Shown here: positions 10,187-21,903 of the stretch, piece after piece | Layout of the letters: every line of letters starts with the position of its first letter | Position numbering within the stretch: position 1 is the stretch's first letter | Assembly: GCF_958298935.1 (NCBI RefSeq) | Contig: NC_084938.1 | Span: 6,517,501 to 6,581,500, forward strand | From: Phragmites australis | Lineage: Eukaryota > Streptophyta > Magnoliopsida > Poales > Poaceae | Length of the DNA: 64,000 nucleotides | Reading direction: 5' to 3' | Position numbers and translations under genes: made by a program | The notes under the pieces: generated by a model | Databases searched by the model: none | Told to the model about the DNA's origin: nothing | What the model saw: only the letters and a program-made list of their open reading frames with translations

Positions 10187-12139
10187 ATGTGTGCCTCCCA
10201 GGTGAGGTGTTTACGTGATCTTTCCATCGGTGTGTGCTACCAGGGTATGTTTCAGTGTTTTGTATCTCCTTTATGGTTTATCCCCATTGGGGATGGTGTA
10301 TTCTCTTCTTTCTGAAATGAATATCAGAGCTCTTGCCCTTGGTTTAAAAAATATACGTGTGCCCTATTGCCTTTATGTTTCTCTAAAATCCAGATGAATT
10401 TGATACTGAAATTGGGTAGGCATGTAGTAAACATGAAGTAGAGTATGCATATTTTCGCAACATTTTTTATAGTACATGATGTAATATGTGAAGGTGGGCA
10501 GATGCCCATAGGTTCAGAAAATCTCCTTTCACATTGCATTGCATTACCATTATACAGGGCAATAGGATAAAAAAGGAAGAAACTTCTTTCCAGGCAATAT
10601 ATAATGGACAGTATTATTATAAACAAGGGAGTGCAGAATGGCTTTCTTTACCTTCACCCCAAACATCTGATCTGCATCATCATTCTGAGATCCTCTCAAA
10701 AATAATTCTTTTTCTTTTTTTAAAAAAAAAAAGAGCTCAAAACTTGCTTCGCATCCTGTGCCACGCCTCTTCTGATCTTCTCCACTTACACCATTGCACC
10801 GACTCCAAGGGCAGCTGTGCCTCACCTCTGCTTGGCTGCACTGACTGACCTGCACACCACTGTGCCTATTGCCTTCCCCTGAGCCAGAGAATTGTCAAAC
10901 TCGTTGGGCACTCTTCCATAGAAAACATATGATGGGGAATAGGGCAGGACACATTAAGCGTAGAATGGCGGTATGTGTTCCCACCAGATCCTCTCCTCCT
11001 TGGTCCAATACCTCGACCATTTTACTGTTCTTGGTGAGCACAATACCTTAGAAATTTTGCCCACTGAAACCTAGAGCTGACGGGTGGAATACTGGAATAG
11101 TGGTTAAACAGGGTGAGTAAATTACAATTTCATCTTTACTACTCACCTGATAGTTGTCTAATGTTGTTCAGTCCTCCATAAGTTGCATGTCCTGCTCTTT
11201 CCCTGATTTTTTTACACAACAAATTTTCACTGCAGGCTCACCTAATATTGTCGGGTTTCTGCATTCCCAATCCTCCAACCCATGCCATTTCCCTAGAAAT
11301 TTGAGAAGCCAAAAATAAAGATTAAAGAGTGTTAATGCAAGTCACAAAAGCATTAAACCGAAGCAGTCTCTATGTCTATCCAGACATTCTAGAAAGATAA
11401 AACACGGGAACTACTAATTAGATCAGAAAGAAGTAGTACACTATTGTTACGTGTCTCAAATATTACAGCTTATGATACATACAGAGTTGTGCCAGTGTCA
11501 CAGCCATCTACTTAAACACAAAGTTAGAAATTCAGATAACAGCTTCACTTCCATTCAACGATTTTATACAAAGTCAAGGATTTGTTCAAGTTAGTAATGC
11601 ACAAATGAAACTGGAGAGTTACGATCTTTTAAATTTATGCATGTGAAAATATGAATTATGGAAAACATATATAAAAATTTCTTAAGTAGTATGATTACTC
11701 ACCGACAAGTCAGTGTAACTTCAACGTCATATACCTCCCATTTAACTGATCAAGCCTCACCACTATAAACAGTTGGAGGAGGGTTGAGGAATATAAGTTC
11801 CACTAGCCACCTGCACTGCAAATAAGGACAGCAGAACTGCATTCATTGGAACGATAAAACAACAATTTGGATACAGTACCAAAAAAAGAGGCCATAGACA
11901 AAAGATGCTCTACAGGACAGATAATACAATAAACAAGAAAGGCAAATAATACTATAAGTTTGTTTAGATTTACTGTATGTCCTCCCCGAAATAAAAGGGA
12001 CAGTTCTGTATGCTGATAGTGTCCAGACTCCAGTTTGGACCCAAATATCAATGTTCTGAAATGTAAAGCAAATCTAGCTAAGTTGCCCTCAGAATTAATC
12101 CGAGCTCAAATAATTTTACTGGTGCACAAACTTGTGCAT
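10187..12139. other. Intergenic, no gene recognised
   Basis: Nearly 2 kb with only short frames and A/T homopolymer runs (for example near 10715-10735). No splice-linked exons, LTRs or TIRs were recognised. Confidence 0.45.
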
Positions 12140-12992
12140 ATGCCATGAAATGCTCAGGCTGTTCACTGCAAGTTTTAGGAGCCAGAGTTCTCATGTAAAA
12201 AAAAAAAATTGCAGTGCGCAAACACAATCATGAACTTGTAAATGTAAAATTTCCATTTACGAACTTCAGCATACAAGGCCATGTGATCTATGGGTGACTT
12301 ACTTGTTTGACTTACAGATCATTTGATTCATTTGCTGAGCACACTTGCATTAGTAAATTGTTTTCTGAACCTGGGGAATATTCATTCTTTAAGGAACCAC
12401 CAACCAGTCAACTATACAAAATTGCTCATGCTACTTAGCTGTAAGAAACCTCATTCTGTACAATATAAGAACACAGCCGTCCTTCAGAGGAAAAGTCAAA
12501 TTTACTAATAACTGCACAAATTCGGTAAGATTTACAAGGGCTAATCATGAACAAATTATCAGGACAACAGGTGCTTTAGGATCTTTAGTGTACAAGAAGT
12601 TTACTTTCAAGAGCATAGAAGCACACTTAAGGATTGGACAAAACTTCATCTTTCACGCCTTACAGCTGAGTACATATGATATTTGAGTGGATTTAGTAAT
12701 ATCACCCATAAGAACTGCACCACAAGGTGATTAAAACCCTCATACCATAAACACCTCAACTTGCTAGAGGCCCAGCTTAGTTTGGCAGAAACCACCGTGG
12801 GGCGGCTCTCCTGCTCCAGCTTTGATTGCAGGTTCTTCTGATCAAGCTTTGATTGCAGGCACTTTTATCAAATTTTATGCCCGCTTCTTCAGAAGCCAGC
12901 CACTGATGTCCAGTTTATTAATCTTCCGAGAATCTGCAACGCTATGCTAGATCTTGCTTAGACCTGGACACCCTGGTCTCCCTTCACACAGT

Positions 12993-13001
12993 CTATATAA
13001 G
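12993..13001 (+). promoter_or_regulatory. TATA box of XTH gene 2
   Basis: CTATATAAG lies 70 bp upstream of the ATG at 13071 and is conserved with the equivalent box of XTH gene 1 at 2021-2029. Flanking sequence is also similar, so the two genes probably started with the same core promoter. Confidence 0.7.
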
Positions 13002-13070
13002 TCTACATCTTTTCAATGTTCGAACACATCACATTCACAGTGTGCCACTCACTAAACACCACCAAAAGCC

Positions 13071-15389
13071 ATGAAGCAGACTAGGGCGTGCTGCCTAGCC
13101 TACATAGCGGTTTTCTATCTCATCCTAGCCGTCTCCCCAGCAATCAGCAACATGAACGACAGCATTGAGAAGATGTGGGGCAACACACAGGTGTTCTACG
13201 ATAGCAGCGGCCAACAAATCATGTCACTGTCCCTGGACTACTGGACAAGTTCTGCATTCCGCTCAAAGAGCCAGTACCTCTTTGGGAGGTTCGACATTGG
13301 CATCAAGCTCGTCCCCAAGGACTCAGCTGGGACTGTCACCACTATATATGTAAGTAACAAAGAAATGAAAATATCATCATTCAGGTCGTCACTCATGGAT
13401 CCTTAGCCTAACTATTCTGTTGTGTCACCCTGGGAATAGATGATAACCGAAGGGCAATGGCAAACCCATGACGAGATCGACCTCGAGTTCTTGGGGAACA
13501 CCACTGGTGAACCATACACTCTGCACACTAACATCTATGCCAGAGGGAAAGGTGGCCGAGAAAAGCAGTACCGTCTTTGGTTTGATCCCACTGAAGACTT
13601 CAATACATACTCCATCATCTGGAACCCGCAGATGATCCTGTAAGCTCCCCTCTTATCTTGCTAATATTTTTAGTTCCAATGCAGCGCTACAATACTCATT
13701 TCGGCCAGGGTTTACAAAAGCGTTTGGGGCACGAAAATCAAGACCCGACGGTAATCGAAAAATCGCGGTTATCGTGATAACAACTCAAAATCCGGCGAGA
13801 ATTCGCTAAAAATTCGCTTGATCAAATTTGAAATTCGGCGAAAATTTGGACTGAATCGACCGAACGGTAACCGCTCGGTTTGCATCGGTTACCGAGCGGT
13901 TTCGCCGATTTATCAAGCACATTTTCCGCATTGTCGGTAACCGCTCGGTTTTATCAGTAACTGCTCGGTTTTAGAGATTTATCGAGCAGTGTTCTCGAAT
14001 TTCAGTGAAGTTCAATCCCAAAAATTCAACCTTGCAAAATCAATAACTAATTTATCTGAGCTTCAAATCAAGTGAAACAAATTTTGTTAGTTTTCTTGTA
14101 ACATGATCTACATGATAAAAGTATTTATACTCGTAAAAAGTTAAATATTTTCTGTGAGAAAATGTATTTGCTAAACCAAGTTAAATGCATAGTTTACTCT
14201 TTGCTATTCCAAAAATCATGAAGCCAATTTTTTTAGTCTTCTTACATTATCCTATATCTTTTAAAATACATGAACTCATGAATTAGTTATTGTAACATGC
14301 AGGATTATGTAAATATATTGCAACTAGATTAATTCATAACTAACCTATCACATCTCTAAAATTAGTGAAACCACCTTTATTAATTTACTTATACTATGCT
14401 TTATGTATGAAAAATAATGGTAGATATGAAAAGGTTAATTACAGTGTTGTTTCTTAACATATTCACTTTATGCTTGTGAACTTTGTAAAAATTACGAAGA
14501 AATTAATAAAATTATAAATGAAGTGAAACTAATTTTAAAGATACTCTTAAGATACGCTCTACACAAGAAAAATATGTGTTTGTATGTTAAGTTTTTCTTT
14601 AACATGAGTTAATAAATGAGCTGCATGCTTTAACTTTTTTTTCAAACTTACTACCTATAGGATATGATACAAACAATATTATTTTTGAATTTTTTTTCAC
14701 ATCCTTAGAATTGTCTCTAGTTTTTTAGGATTATTTATTTATTTATTATTATTATTATTTTGAATTTTTTAAATTCAAATTCGAAAACCTTTCGTATTTT
14801 GAAACCGTAGTGGAGCGATAAGGTCAGTAACCACGATTTTCGAGCGGTAACCATCGCATTTTAAAACCCTGATTTCAGCACTGCTGTGCTGTGTGGCAAG
14901 CAATTCTGAAAAAAAATTCGCCGCATCAGGACAGGCAACTTGTTCAATGTAATTACTTCAAAATGTTAGCCTAAATCAATTCGGCTGTTGTTGGGCTACA
15001 GAATACTTGTCAATGGCACACCAATCCGGCGGATGAAGAATCAGATGAGGGATGATACTCCCTTCCCACTCTTTCAGCCCATGAGGTTGTACGCCAGCAT
15101 CTGGAACGCAGATGACTGGGCGACGCAGGGCGGACGCATAAAGACCGACTGGTCCCAGGCGCCGTTCACAGCATTCTTCCGGAACTACAGTGCCAACGCT
15201 TGCGTCCCAAACAGGAAAGCCTGGGTTTGCGGCCAAAGTTCTGGGGACAGCAGCTGGTTCAAACAGGTGTTGGATGAGGAGGGGGAGAAGAAACTGAAGG
15301 ATGTGGATGATCAGCACAAGATTTATGACTACTGCACAGACTCAAGAAGGTTCCGTAATGGGTACCCCCCAGAGTGTGGCTCAGAGTAG
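13071..15389 (+). CDS. Xyloglucan endotransglucosylase/hydrolase (XTH), tandem copy 2
   Basis: Exons 13071-13349, 13440-13639 and 15002-15389 join to 288 aa. Exons 1 and 2 have the same lengths (279 and 200 bp) and phases as in gene 1, and intron 1 is 90 bp in both. The hydrophobic N-terminus (residues 1 to about 26) is a signal peptide. [11 protein letters not shown] at 103-113 supplies the nucleophile (E105) and acid/base (E109), followed by an NTT glycosylation site. The [10 protein letters not shown] segment and C-terminal cysteines mark the XET_C region. Like its neighbour it should remodel xyloglucan or a related wall glucan in the apoplast. Intron 2 is 1362 bp against 206 bp in gene 1 because a hAT element sits in it. 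The splice sites and frame are intact, so the gene looks functional. Exon 3 has diverged more than exon 2 from the paralogue. Confidence 0.93.
13706..14871. mobile_element. Non-autonomous hAT element in intron 2 of XTH gene 2
   Basis: The element begins CAGGGTTT and ends AAACCCTG. It is flanked by 8-bp duplications ATTTCGGC (13698-13705) and ATTTCAGC (14872-14879), with one mismatch. Length is 1166 bp. Removing it with one TSD leaves an intron of about 188 bp, close to the 206-bp intron of the paralogue. Subterminal copies of GGTAACCGCTCGGTTT and variants (13865-13980, with a related GAGCGGTAACC near 14843) are typical hAT transposase-binding repeats. The interior is AT-rich and has no transposase. 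Confidence 0.9.
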
Positions 15390-16828
15390 AAGTTGTTAAA
15401 CTAGCATATAGAAAAGGTGAGAGGAGTATTGAAGGATTTTTATCCTTTCTTTACGGATATGATCATAATAAGAAATGATTTTGGTTCATTGCATTTCCGG
15501 GGAGAAAATTCAAATCTGATACACTCATGTGTTTTTTTAGCATATATCAAACGTACTTCGCTGAAAATGCTCAAAACAAGAGCATAACATGATGCAATGA
15601 GTTAGATCTATAACGATCCAACAAAAGAATTGCAAACAGTGCCAGGTAAAAGCCAGGCGATCCATTTAAACTTTACATGTATGCTTGTCGATTCATATTT
15701 TGGAACCAAGATATGTTACAACGTAGAAAGATACTTTCATGAAAGAAAGGAATGTGAAGTTAAACACGATTAATGTCACTCAGATTTTTTATTCACTACT
15801 TACCCTCAGCAGTAAGGTTGACCAAGAAAAATGATGCACGATCCCCTTTCGTTGCTCAGATGTAGCACCATAAACAGCTCCGCGTCCAAGCTTTCAAAAC
15901 ATAAATCGAGGTCACTGCAATAATGAAAGATAGACAATAACAGTTGCAGCAATAATGAAAGCATAACATCAAGTTGGTTGTGATAATATTTAGGACAGCT
16001 CCAACTCTAGTGAGCAGTTATTCATGAGCTTGCCTTAAGATAAGTTCTCTGACAACAAAAGTTGTTTCTCGTAATAGTTAAATCATGCTGGGCCAATTTC
16101 TAACCCTCCAGCTCCATCCCTGGAAATAAGTTGGAGACCTGGATTTAAAAAGTAGTTTGGTAAAAATTCATACACCTCTATGTTAGAGCCTATCTAAGTG
16201 TTCTAATCTCATTATATTCTGTAAGATATATTTTACGCACATTTATTGGTACCCCACCAAAATCTGAAAAAAAAATGCAAAAAGGAAACAACATTGCATT
16301 ATGTAATAATGCAGAAGGAAGTGTTAAAATTGTTAAGCAATAATTTTCCTTTATCTCCTGTGAATCCAAATGCTAAACAAAGAATTTCAATTGAGAATGT
16401 ATCAAATGCGTCATAGCCTTATAGTCAAGAAACATAAAGAAGGGCAAATAATGAACTTGAAGCGAGCTTAGAGCTGTCTCTGTAAAGATGGACAGTTCAT
16501 TGATTGGAAAAGAATGGCAGTCGAAATCAATAGATTCAAGTATGCAACACTTCCAATGGAAAGAGTGCAGAAAAGTCAAGTGCATTGCATTCATGTCACT
16601 AAATTTTGTGCTTGAGTATTAACATCAGCTGCCTGCTGCCTCATTCTTTAAAAAAAAAATTAAGAAGAAGAATAACCTTCAAGCCCCCAGTTCTGCAGGT
16701 GTTTTCTTTACTGCTAACATAACCATCAGCTGTATTCTTTACTGCTTACTGATGAGCTGATTCCAAAGAGAAGAAAAAAATTAGCTTCTGGGCTTTCACT
16801 GTATATAGCATAACACAGCATTGCACTG
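15390..16828. other. 3' flank of XTH gene 2 and intergenic DNA
   Basis: The first 100 bp resemble the 3' UTR region of XTH gene 1 and 15740-15870 matches copy A downstream sequence. The rest has no recognisable gene or element. Confidence 0.45.
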
Positions 16829-16843
16829 TTTACAGGAAATACA

Positions 16844-19573
16844 AGAACATCAACAAAGCATTTGTCCTAAGCAAATTGAGGTAGGCTAAAGATAAAACCT
16901 ATAAGATCTAACTAAAAAGATGATGAGAAAACAACAATAATAATAAAAGTACTAGTAATAGTAAAAAATAAAACTAATAACAGTATAAGGAGATTGATGC
17001 ATAAGTTATGATTCTGATACATGGATTACTAACTTTCATCTGCTTCTATCCGTGGATGGTTCTTTGGGGATATTTCATTCCTTCAAATCTCTCTTTACAG
17101 ACTTCTCTCATATTAGATTAAGTCGACCCCTGCCTCTCTTCATATTATTAATGCGCCTCAGTATCCTACTATGCACATGTGACTTTAGAGGCCTCCGTTG
17201 GATATGTCCAAACTATCTCAACTGATGTTGGACAATCTTTTCTTCAATTGGCGCTACCTCTATCATATCACGTATATCATTATTTTGGATCCGATCATTT
17301 GTTGTATAGCTATAAATCCATCGTAATATACGTATCTCTACTACACTTAACTATTGGACATATTGCATTTTAGTTGGCCAACATACGACGTCATCCCTCT
17401 TTAGCATCAATCCCAAATATCGAAAGGTGTCCTTCTTGGCAACCACCTCTCCACCGAGACTAACACATTCTCCATCATACCTAGTATCACCGAAATCGCA
17501 CTTCATATACTCAGTTTTGGTCCTACTAAGTCTAAAGCCTTTCGATTCTAAAGTATATCTCCATAGTTCTAATTTCCTATTAACCCCTATCATACTCTCG
17601 TCAACTAACACCACATCATCAGCAAAGAGCATACACCAAGGGATATCTCCCTGAATGTCCCTTGTGACCTCCTCCATAACCAAAGTAAATAAATAAAGGC
17701 TCAAAGCTGACCCTTGATGTAGTCTTATTTTAAGCAGAAAGTCATCGATGACACCTTCACTTGTCTGAACACTTGTCATAACATTATTGTACATATCCTT
17801 GATTAGGGTAATATACTTTGTTGGGACTTTGTGTTTCTTTAAGGTCCACCATATGATATTTCTCAGTATTTTGTCGTAAGCCTTCTCCAAGTCAATGAAT
17901 ATCATGTTCAGATCCTTCTTTTGTTCCCTATATCTTTTCATAAGTTGCCTTACGAAGAAAATTGTTTCCATGGTCGACCTCCTAGGCATGAAACCAAATT
18001 GGTTTTTAGTAATGCCGTCATTTTTTTAGGCGATGCTCAGTAACTCTCTTCCATAGCTTCATTGTATGGCTCATCAACTTAATTCCACGATAATTAGTAC
18101 ATGTTTGAATATATCCCTTATTCTTGAAGATTGACACTAATATACTTCTCCTCCATTCTTCAAGCATCTTTTGACCCTAAAAATTAGGTTGAAGAGTTTT
18201 GTTAGCCATACTATCACTATGTCTCCAAGACATCTCCACACCTCAATGGGGATACTATCAGGCCCTATCGCCTTGCCTCCTTTTATCCTTTTTAAAGCTT
18301 CCTTGACCTCAGCTTCATGAATCCTCCGTATAAAATGTTTGTTGGTATCATTAAAAGATTTGTCCAGCTCAATGGTAGAGCTCTCATTCTCCCCGTTGAA
18401 TAGTTCATCGAAGTACTCTCGCCATCGAGTCTTGATCTCATCATCTCTCACCAGAATCTGATCGATCCCATCCTTGATGCATTTGATTTGGTTGATGTCC
18501 CTCATCTTCCTTTCACGGATCGTAGCCATCTTATAGATGTCATTTGCTCCTCCCTTGATGCCCAACTACTGATAAAGATCCTCATAAGCCTGACCCCTTG
18601 CTTTGCTCACAGTTAGTTTTGCAATCTTTTTTGCCATTTTGTACTTCTCTATGTTATCCGCACACCTGTCAAGGTGTAAGCATATGAAACATCTTCTCCC
18701 TCTTGGTTCCTACCGCCACACCAAAAGCCCCCGTACACCCCCTCAAACCCTACATTAGATGTACCTACATGGTCATCAAAGTCTCCTCCTATGAAGAGCT
18801 TCTTGCGAATAGGCATAATACTAATCATGTCATCCAGGTCTTCCAAGAATTGATTCTTGAAGCTTTCATTGTGACCTACTTAAGGGGCATACGTTCTAAT
18901 AACATTCAAAACCAAATCCCCAACAACCAACTTAACAAGGATAATCCTATCTCCGTGCCTCCCGACGTCCACCACTCTATTCTTGAGGCTCTTGTCGATC
19001 AAGATGCCAACTCTATTTCTACTCGCGGTCCCCGTGTACCATAGCTTGAAGGCAAAGTTATCCGCCTCCTTCACCTTTTGTTCCTTCCATTTAGTTTCCT
19101 GGACATATAGAATATTTACATGTCTCCTAACTGATGTATCAACTAGCTCTCGCAACTTACATGTTAGAGACCCCACGTTCCAACTACCTAAACGGGTCAT
19201 ACTTTGCTCAGCTAGCTTCCTTACCATTCGTAGCCATCGAGACAAATACGAAGACCCTTGTTCATTTTTACTATACCCAGGCGTTGATGTAGCGCGCCAC
19301 TAAGGATGCAACGACCCGATCCTTACCCACTTATCACCGTATCCAGATCAAGATACAACGTGTTACCAAAGGGGTGACGGCTAGACCCTTACCCATTTAA
19401 CACTACACTCAGGTTTAGATATGGCGCGTCGCTAAGAGGGTTATGCCCCCAAAGGATTTTTTTATCTCCATAAAAGTGGGTGGGTTTTTTACGTTGGCTC
19501 GCCAAGTCTATCATAACTCTCCTCCTTAACCCTGGCTTGGAATCGGCTATATTGGTACAACATAGGCAAAGTT
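16844..19573 (-). mobile_element. RTE-clade LINE, decayed, nearly full length
   Basis: Minus-strand non-LTR retrotransposon bounded by a 15-bp target duplication, TTTACAGGAAATACA at 16829-16843 and TTTACAGAAAATACA at 19574-19588 (one mismatch). Reading 5' to 3' on the minus strand it shows a 5' UTR (about 19570-19250), an APE-type endonuclease (19245-18650: SWNVGSLT, QETKWKEQKV, then GGDFDDHVG where the catalytic N is replaced by D), a linker (18565-18137), and reverse transcriptase (17989-17370: RRSTMETIFFVRQLM, FIDLEKAYDK, FADDVVLVDES). The C-terminal domain is present in decayed form, and the 3' end has the CCTACCTCAATTTGC..GGACAAA signature of plant RTEs. Several stop codons and an internal deletion after the RT make it inactive. 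A second, shorter copy lies at 55402-56640. Confidence 0.88.
17351..19245 (-). pseudogene. RTE endonuclease-reverse transcriptase remnant
   Basis: Fragments of one original ORF: endonuclease at 18880-19245 and 18649-18846, middle region at 18137-18565, RT at 17351-17989. The RT keeps the FADD catalytic box and the finger/palm motifs. About 60 residues after TFRYLG the frame jumps to CWPTK, implying an internal deletion. Multiple frameshifts and stops separate the parts, so no intact protein can be made. Confidence 0.85.
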
Positions 19574-19588
19574 TTTACAGAAAATACA

Positions 19589-20419
19589 GGAAAAATAATT
19601 ATATATGAAACAAATATTAGCATCAAGGGGGGAGTGGTGTTATTAGCATGATTTAACAACACATCCCCATATATTTTGCTTTCACACTCGTATGCCCACT
19701 GTCTCAAGCGCTGGAAAAATTAATGCTAACAAGAAACTGATGTGTAATGAGAGTGTCCTATTAACCCTGTAAAAATAGAATGTTGGAAGCAAATAAATAG
19801 AACTTGCTGGTAGCATTAAGAAAAAATAACCATATTATCTTTAAGAAGAAAGTTGCCCACCTATTTTCCTTGGAGCTATGAAACAAACAGTTTTATTTCT
19901 CCAAAATTTGCCAAGAGTCTGTTCTTCCTCAATGTGCCCGCCTTTTGTGATTAGAGACAATCTGTTTGGCCAATCAGCTCAAATCTGGTACAGAGCATGA
20001 AAATATGGGCTAGAGTATTGGCCGATGGAAGATGAGAACTAAGTATCTGACACCATTTGGAAGATTCATTTTTCTTGTTCCAGTATTTGGATATAAAGGA
20101 TGTTTTAATCTTCTAACAAGTCACAAATTCAAAGTGTTAACCTGAGAAGTTGACTTCTATTTGAAGTTTTGAACACCACAAACAAATTTGGTCATTTTTA
20201 CACATAAATGGAAGAATGCACGAAAGGGCAGAGAAACATGAACATGCATACCATATACTACATGTATGTCCACTACAACAGATTTCAGTTAATATGTAAA
20301 GATATATCATCACTGATTCAACAGATCCATGTACAACAAAAATTGAATACCTACTAATGCAAAACACACATGCACACGTGCACACAACAATTATGGTGAA
20401 ATTTGACTAATTAAGAAAA
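19589..20419. other. Spacer between RTE and L1 elements
   Basis: About 830 bp of AT-rich DNA with no gene-like frame, TIR or LTR recognised. Confidence 0.45.
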
Positions 20420-20612
20420 CATAGGATAGGATCGTAGTGGGTCCACCACATTTTGCGTAGCATTACTCTGGGACGATCGTGGGGGCGATCGTGTTCTAGG
20501 CTAGGGTTCTCTGCACGGGGGTGGTGCTTCTCGCCGGCGGGGTTTCCTCGATCTGCTAGCTGAGCATTGGCGCTTCGAACAGGTGCGAGGTGGTGTGTTG
20601 ATGGTTCAACGC

Positions 20613-21903
20613 ATGATGGCGTATCGTGGCGGCAGTCATCCCGCTACGGCTGATGCGGGGGGTTTGTTGCCCACGAGTTTGATGGCGTGACTTGATGGTC
20701 TGCTGCTGACGAAGAAAGAGAATCAGGGCCTGGTGATTGCAGATCTGGAGAAGGCCATGCCGGGGAGTCAGGGATGGGTTGCGGTGGGCAAGGCCTTGCC
20801 TCCTCGGCCTCTGAACATCATGGCGCTTGAACGTACGATGACGCATGCCTAGGGCCTGCACAAGAATGCTTTTTTTAGAGAGATCGGTGAGAATCGTTTT
20901 GTTGTCCAGTTTTCATCTTCTAGTGATTGGAAGCATGTCATGCACAATGGGACTTGGCAGTTTGATTTCCATGTCGTGTTGATGAAGGAGTTTGATGGAT
21001 CTTCTAGGCCATCGGATATGCATTTTGACCTAATGGATGTTTGGATTCATGTGCGTGATCTCCCACTTGGGATGATGAATAAAACACATGGTGAATTGAT
21101 CGGGGCCTGGTTTGGGGAGGTTGTTCAAGTGGATGTTGAACCAGATGGTGTGGCATGGAACAAAGTTTTGAGAATTAGAGTGTCTATTCGGGTGGACCAA
21201 CCTTTGATCAGGGGTGTTCGTATTAGATAAAGTGCTGATGATGAGGAGGGGCAGTGGTTTGATGTGCAATATGAGAAGATATCGCATTTTTGCTTTGATT
21301 GTGGAATGGTTTATCATTTTGTTGATGAATGTGAAAACAAGGATAAAAAGGGGGACAATGGGGTGAGTGGCTGAGAGCTTCTTCAGTAAAAAACCAATGG
21401 TTGTGGCTGCTAGGCCGAGTGTGGCTGCGAGCGGTTCCAATGGTAGAGGCTCTGATTCTGTTACTAGGGGCAGTGCTAGTATTAGGGATATCCCACGACA
21501 CCACTCACACTTTGATGGGGATGGGATGTGGGCTACAAGCACTTTTGCCCAGAGGGATGCCAAAAATGATGTTTCGATGGGCAATGGTGCAGCTAAACAG
21601 AAAGAGGTTGTTGACCATGAGCTGAACATTAAACTACGGCATTTTGTGAGGAAACCCATAAAAGGTTTTGTAGGGGGCATGTGGGAGGTTCACCACTCGG
21701 AAGTTAGGGACAACCCGCTTTCGAGGAAGAGAAGGAATAAGCAAGTATGGCAGCGTGTGGGCAGAAGAGAGGAGATGGAGTATGAGGGTGATGGTATGGG
21801 AAATAAGAGAATCAGAGTGGCGGATCGGCTCGAGCCAAGGATGCAATCCAACACTTTTAATCTGTCGGCGGCGCCTGCGGAGCAAGACTGCCGGGACCAA
21901 TGA
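20613..21903 (+). pseudogene. L1 ORF1 (gag-like, DUF4283 plus CCHC zinc knuckle) remnant
   Basis: The frame from about 20613 is interrupted by stops (near 20688, 20851 and 21228) but reads as the plant LINE ORF1 type. A DUF4283-like domain (MHNGTWQFDFHVVLM at 20940, DVWIHVRDLP) is followed by the knuckle CFDCGMVYHFVDEC (CX2CX4HX4C, about 21291-21330). After a frameshift near 21365 a basic C-terminal tail continues to 21903. It overlaps the start of ORF2 (ATG at 21900) by a few bases, an arrangement seen in plant L1s. The product would bind LINE RNA in a ribonucleoprotein. It is broken. Confidence 0.75.

Larger units (their letters stand above)
12140..15890 (+). repeat. Segmental duplication, copy B (contains XTH gene 2)
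   Basis: Counterpart of the segment at 1240-5936. Upstream, promoter, gene and downstream blocks occur in the same order and orientation. It lacks the foldback element and solo LTR found in or beside copy A, and has instead a hAT insertion in intron 2. Limits are approximate because the non-coding similarity is patchy. Confidence 0.68.
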
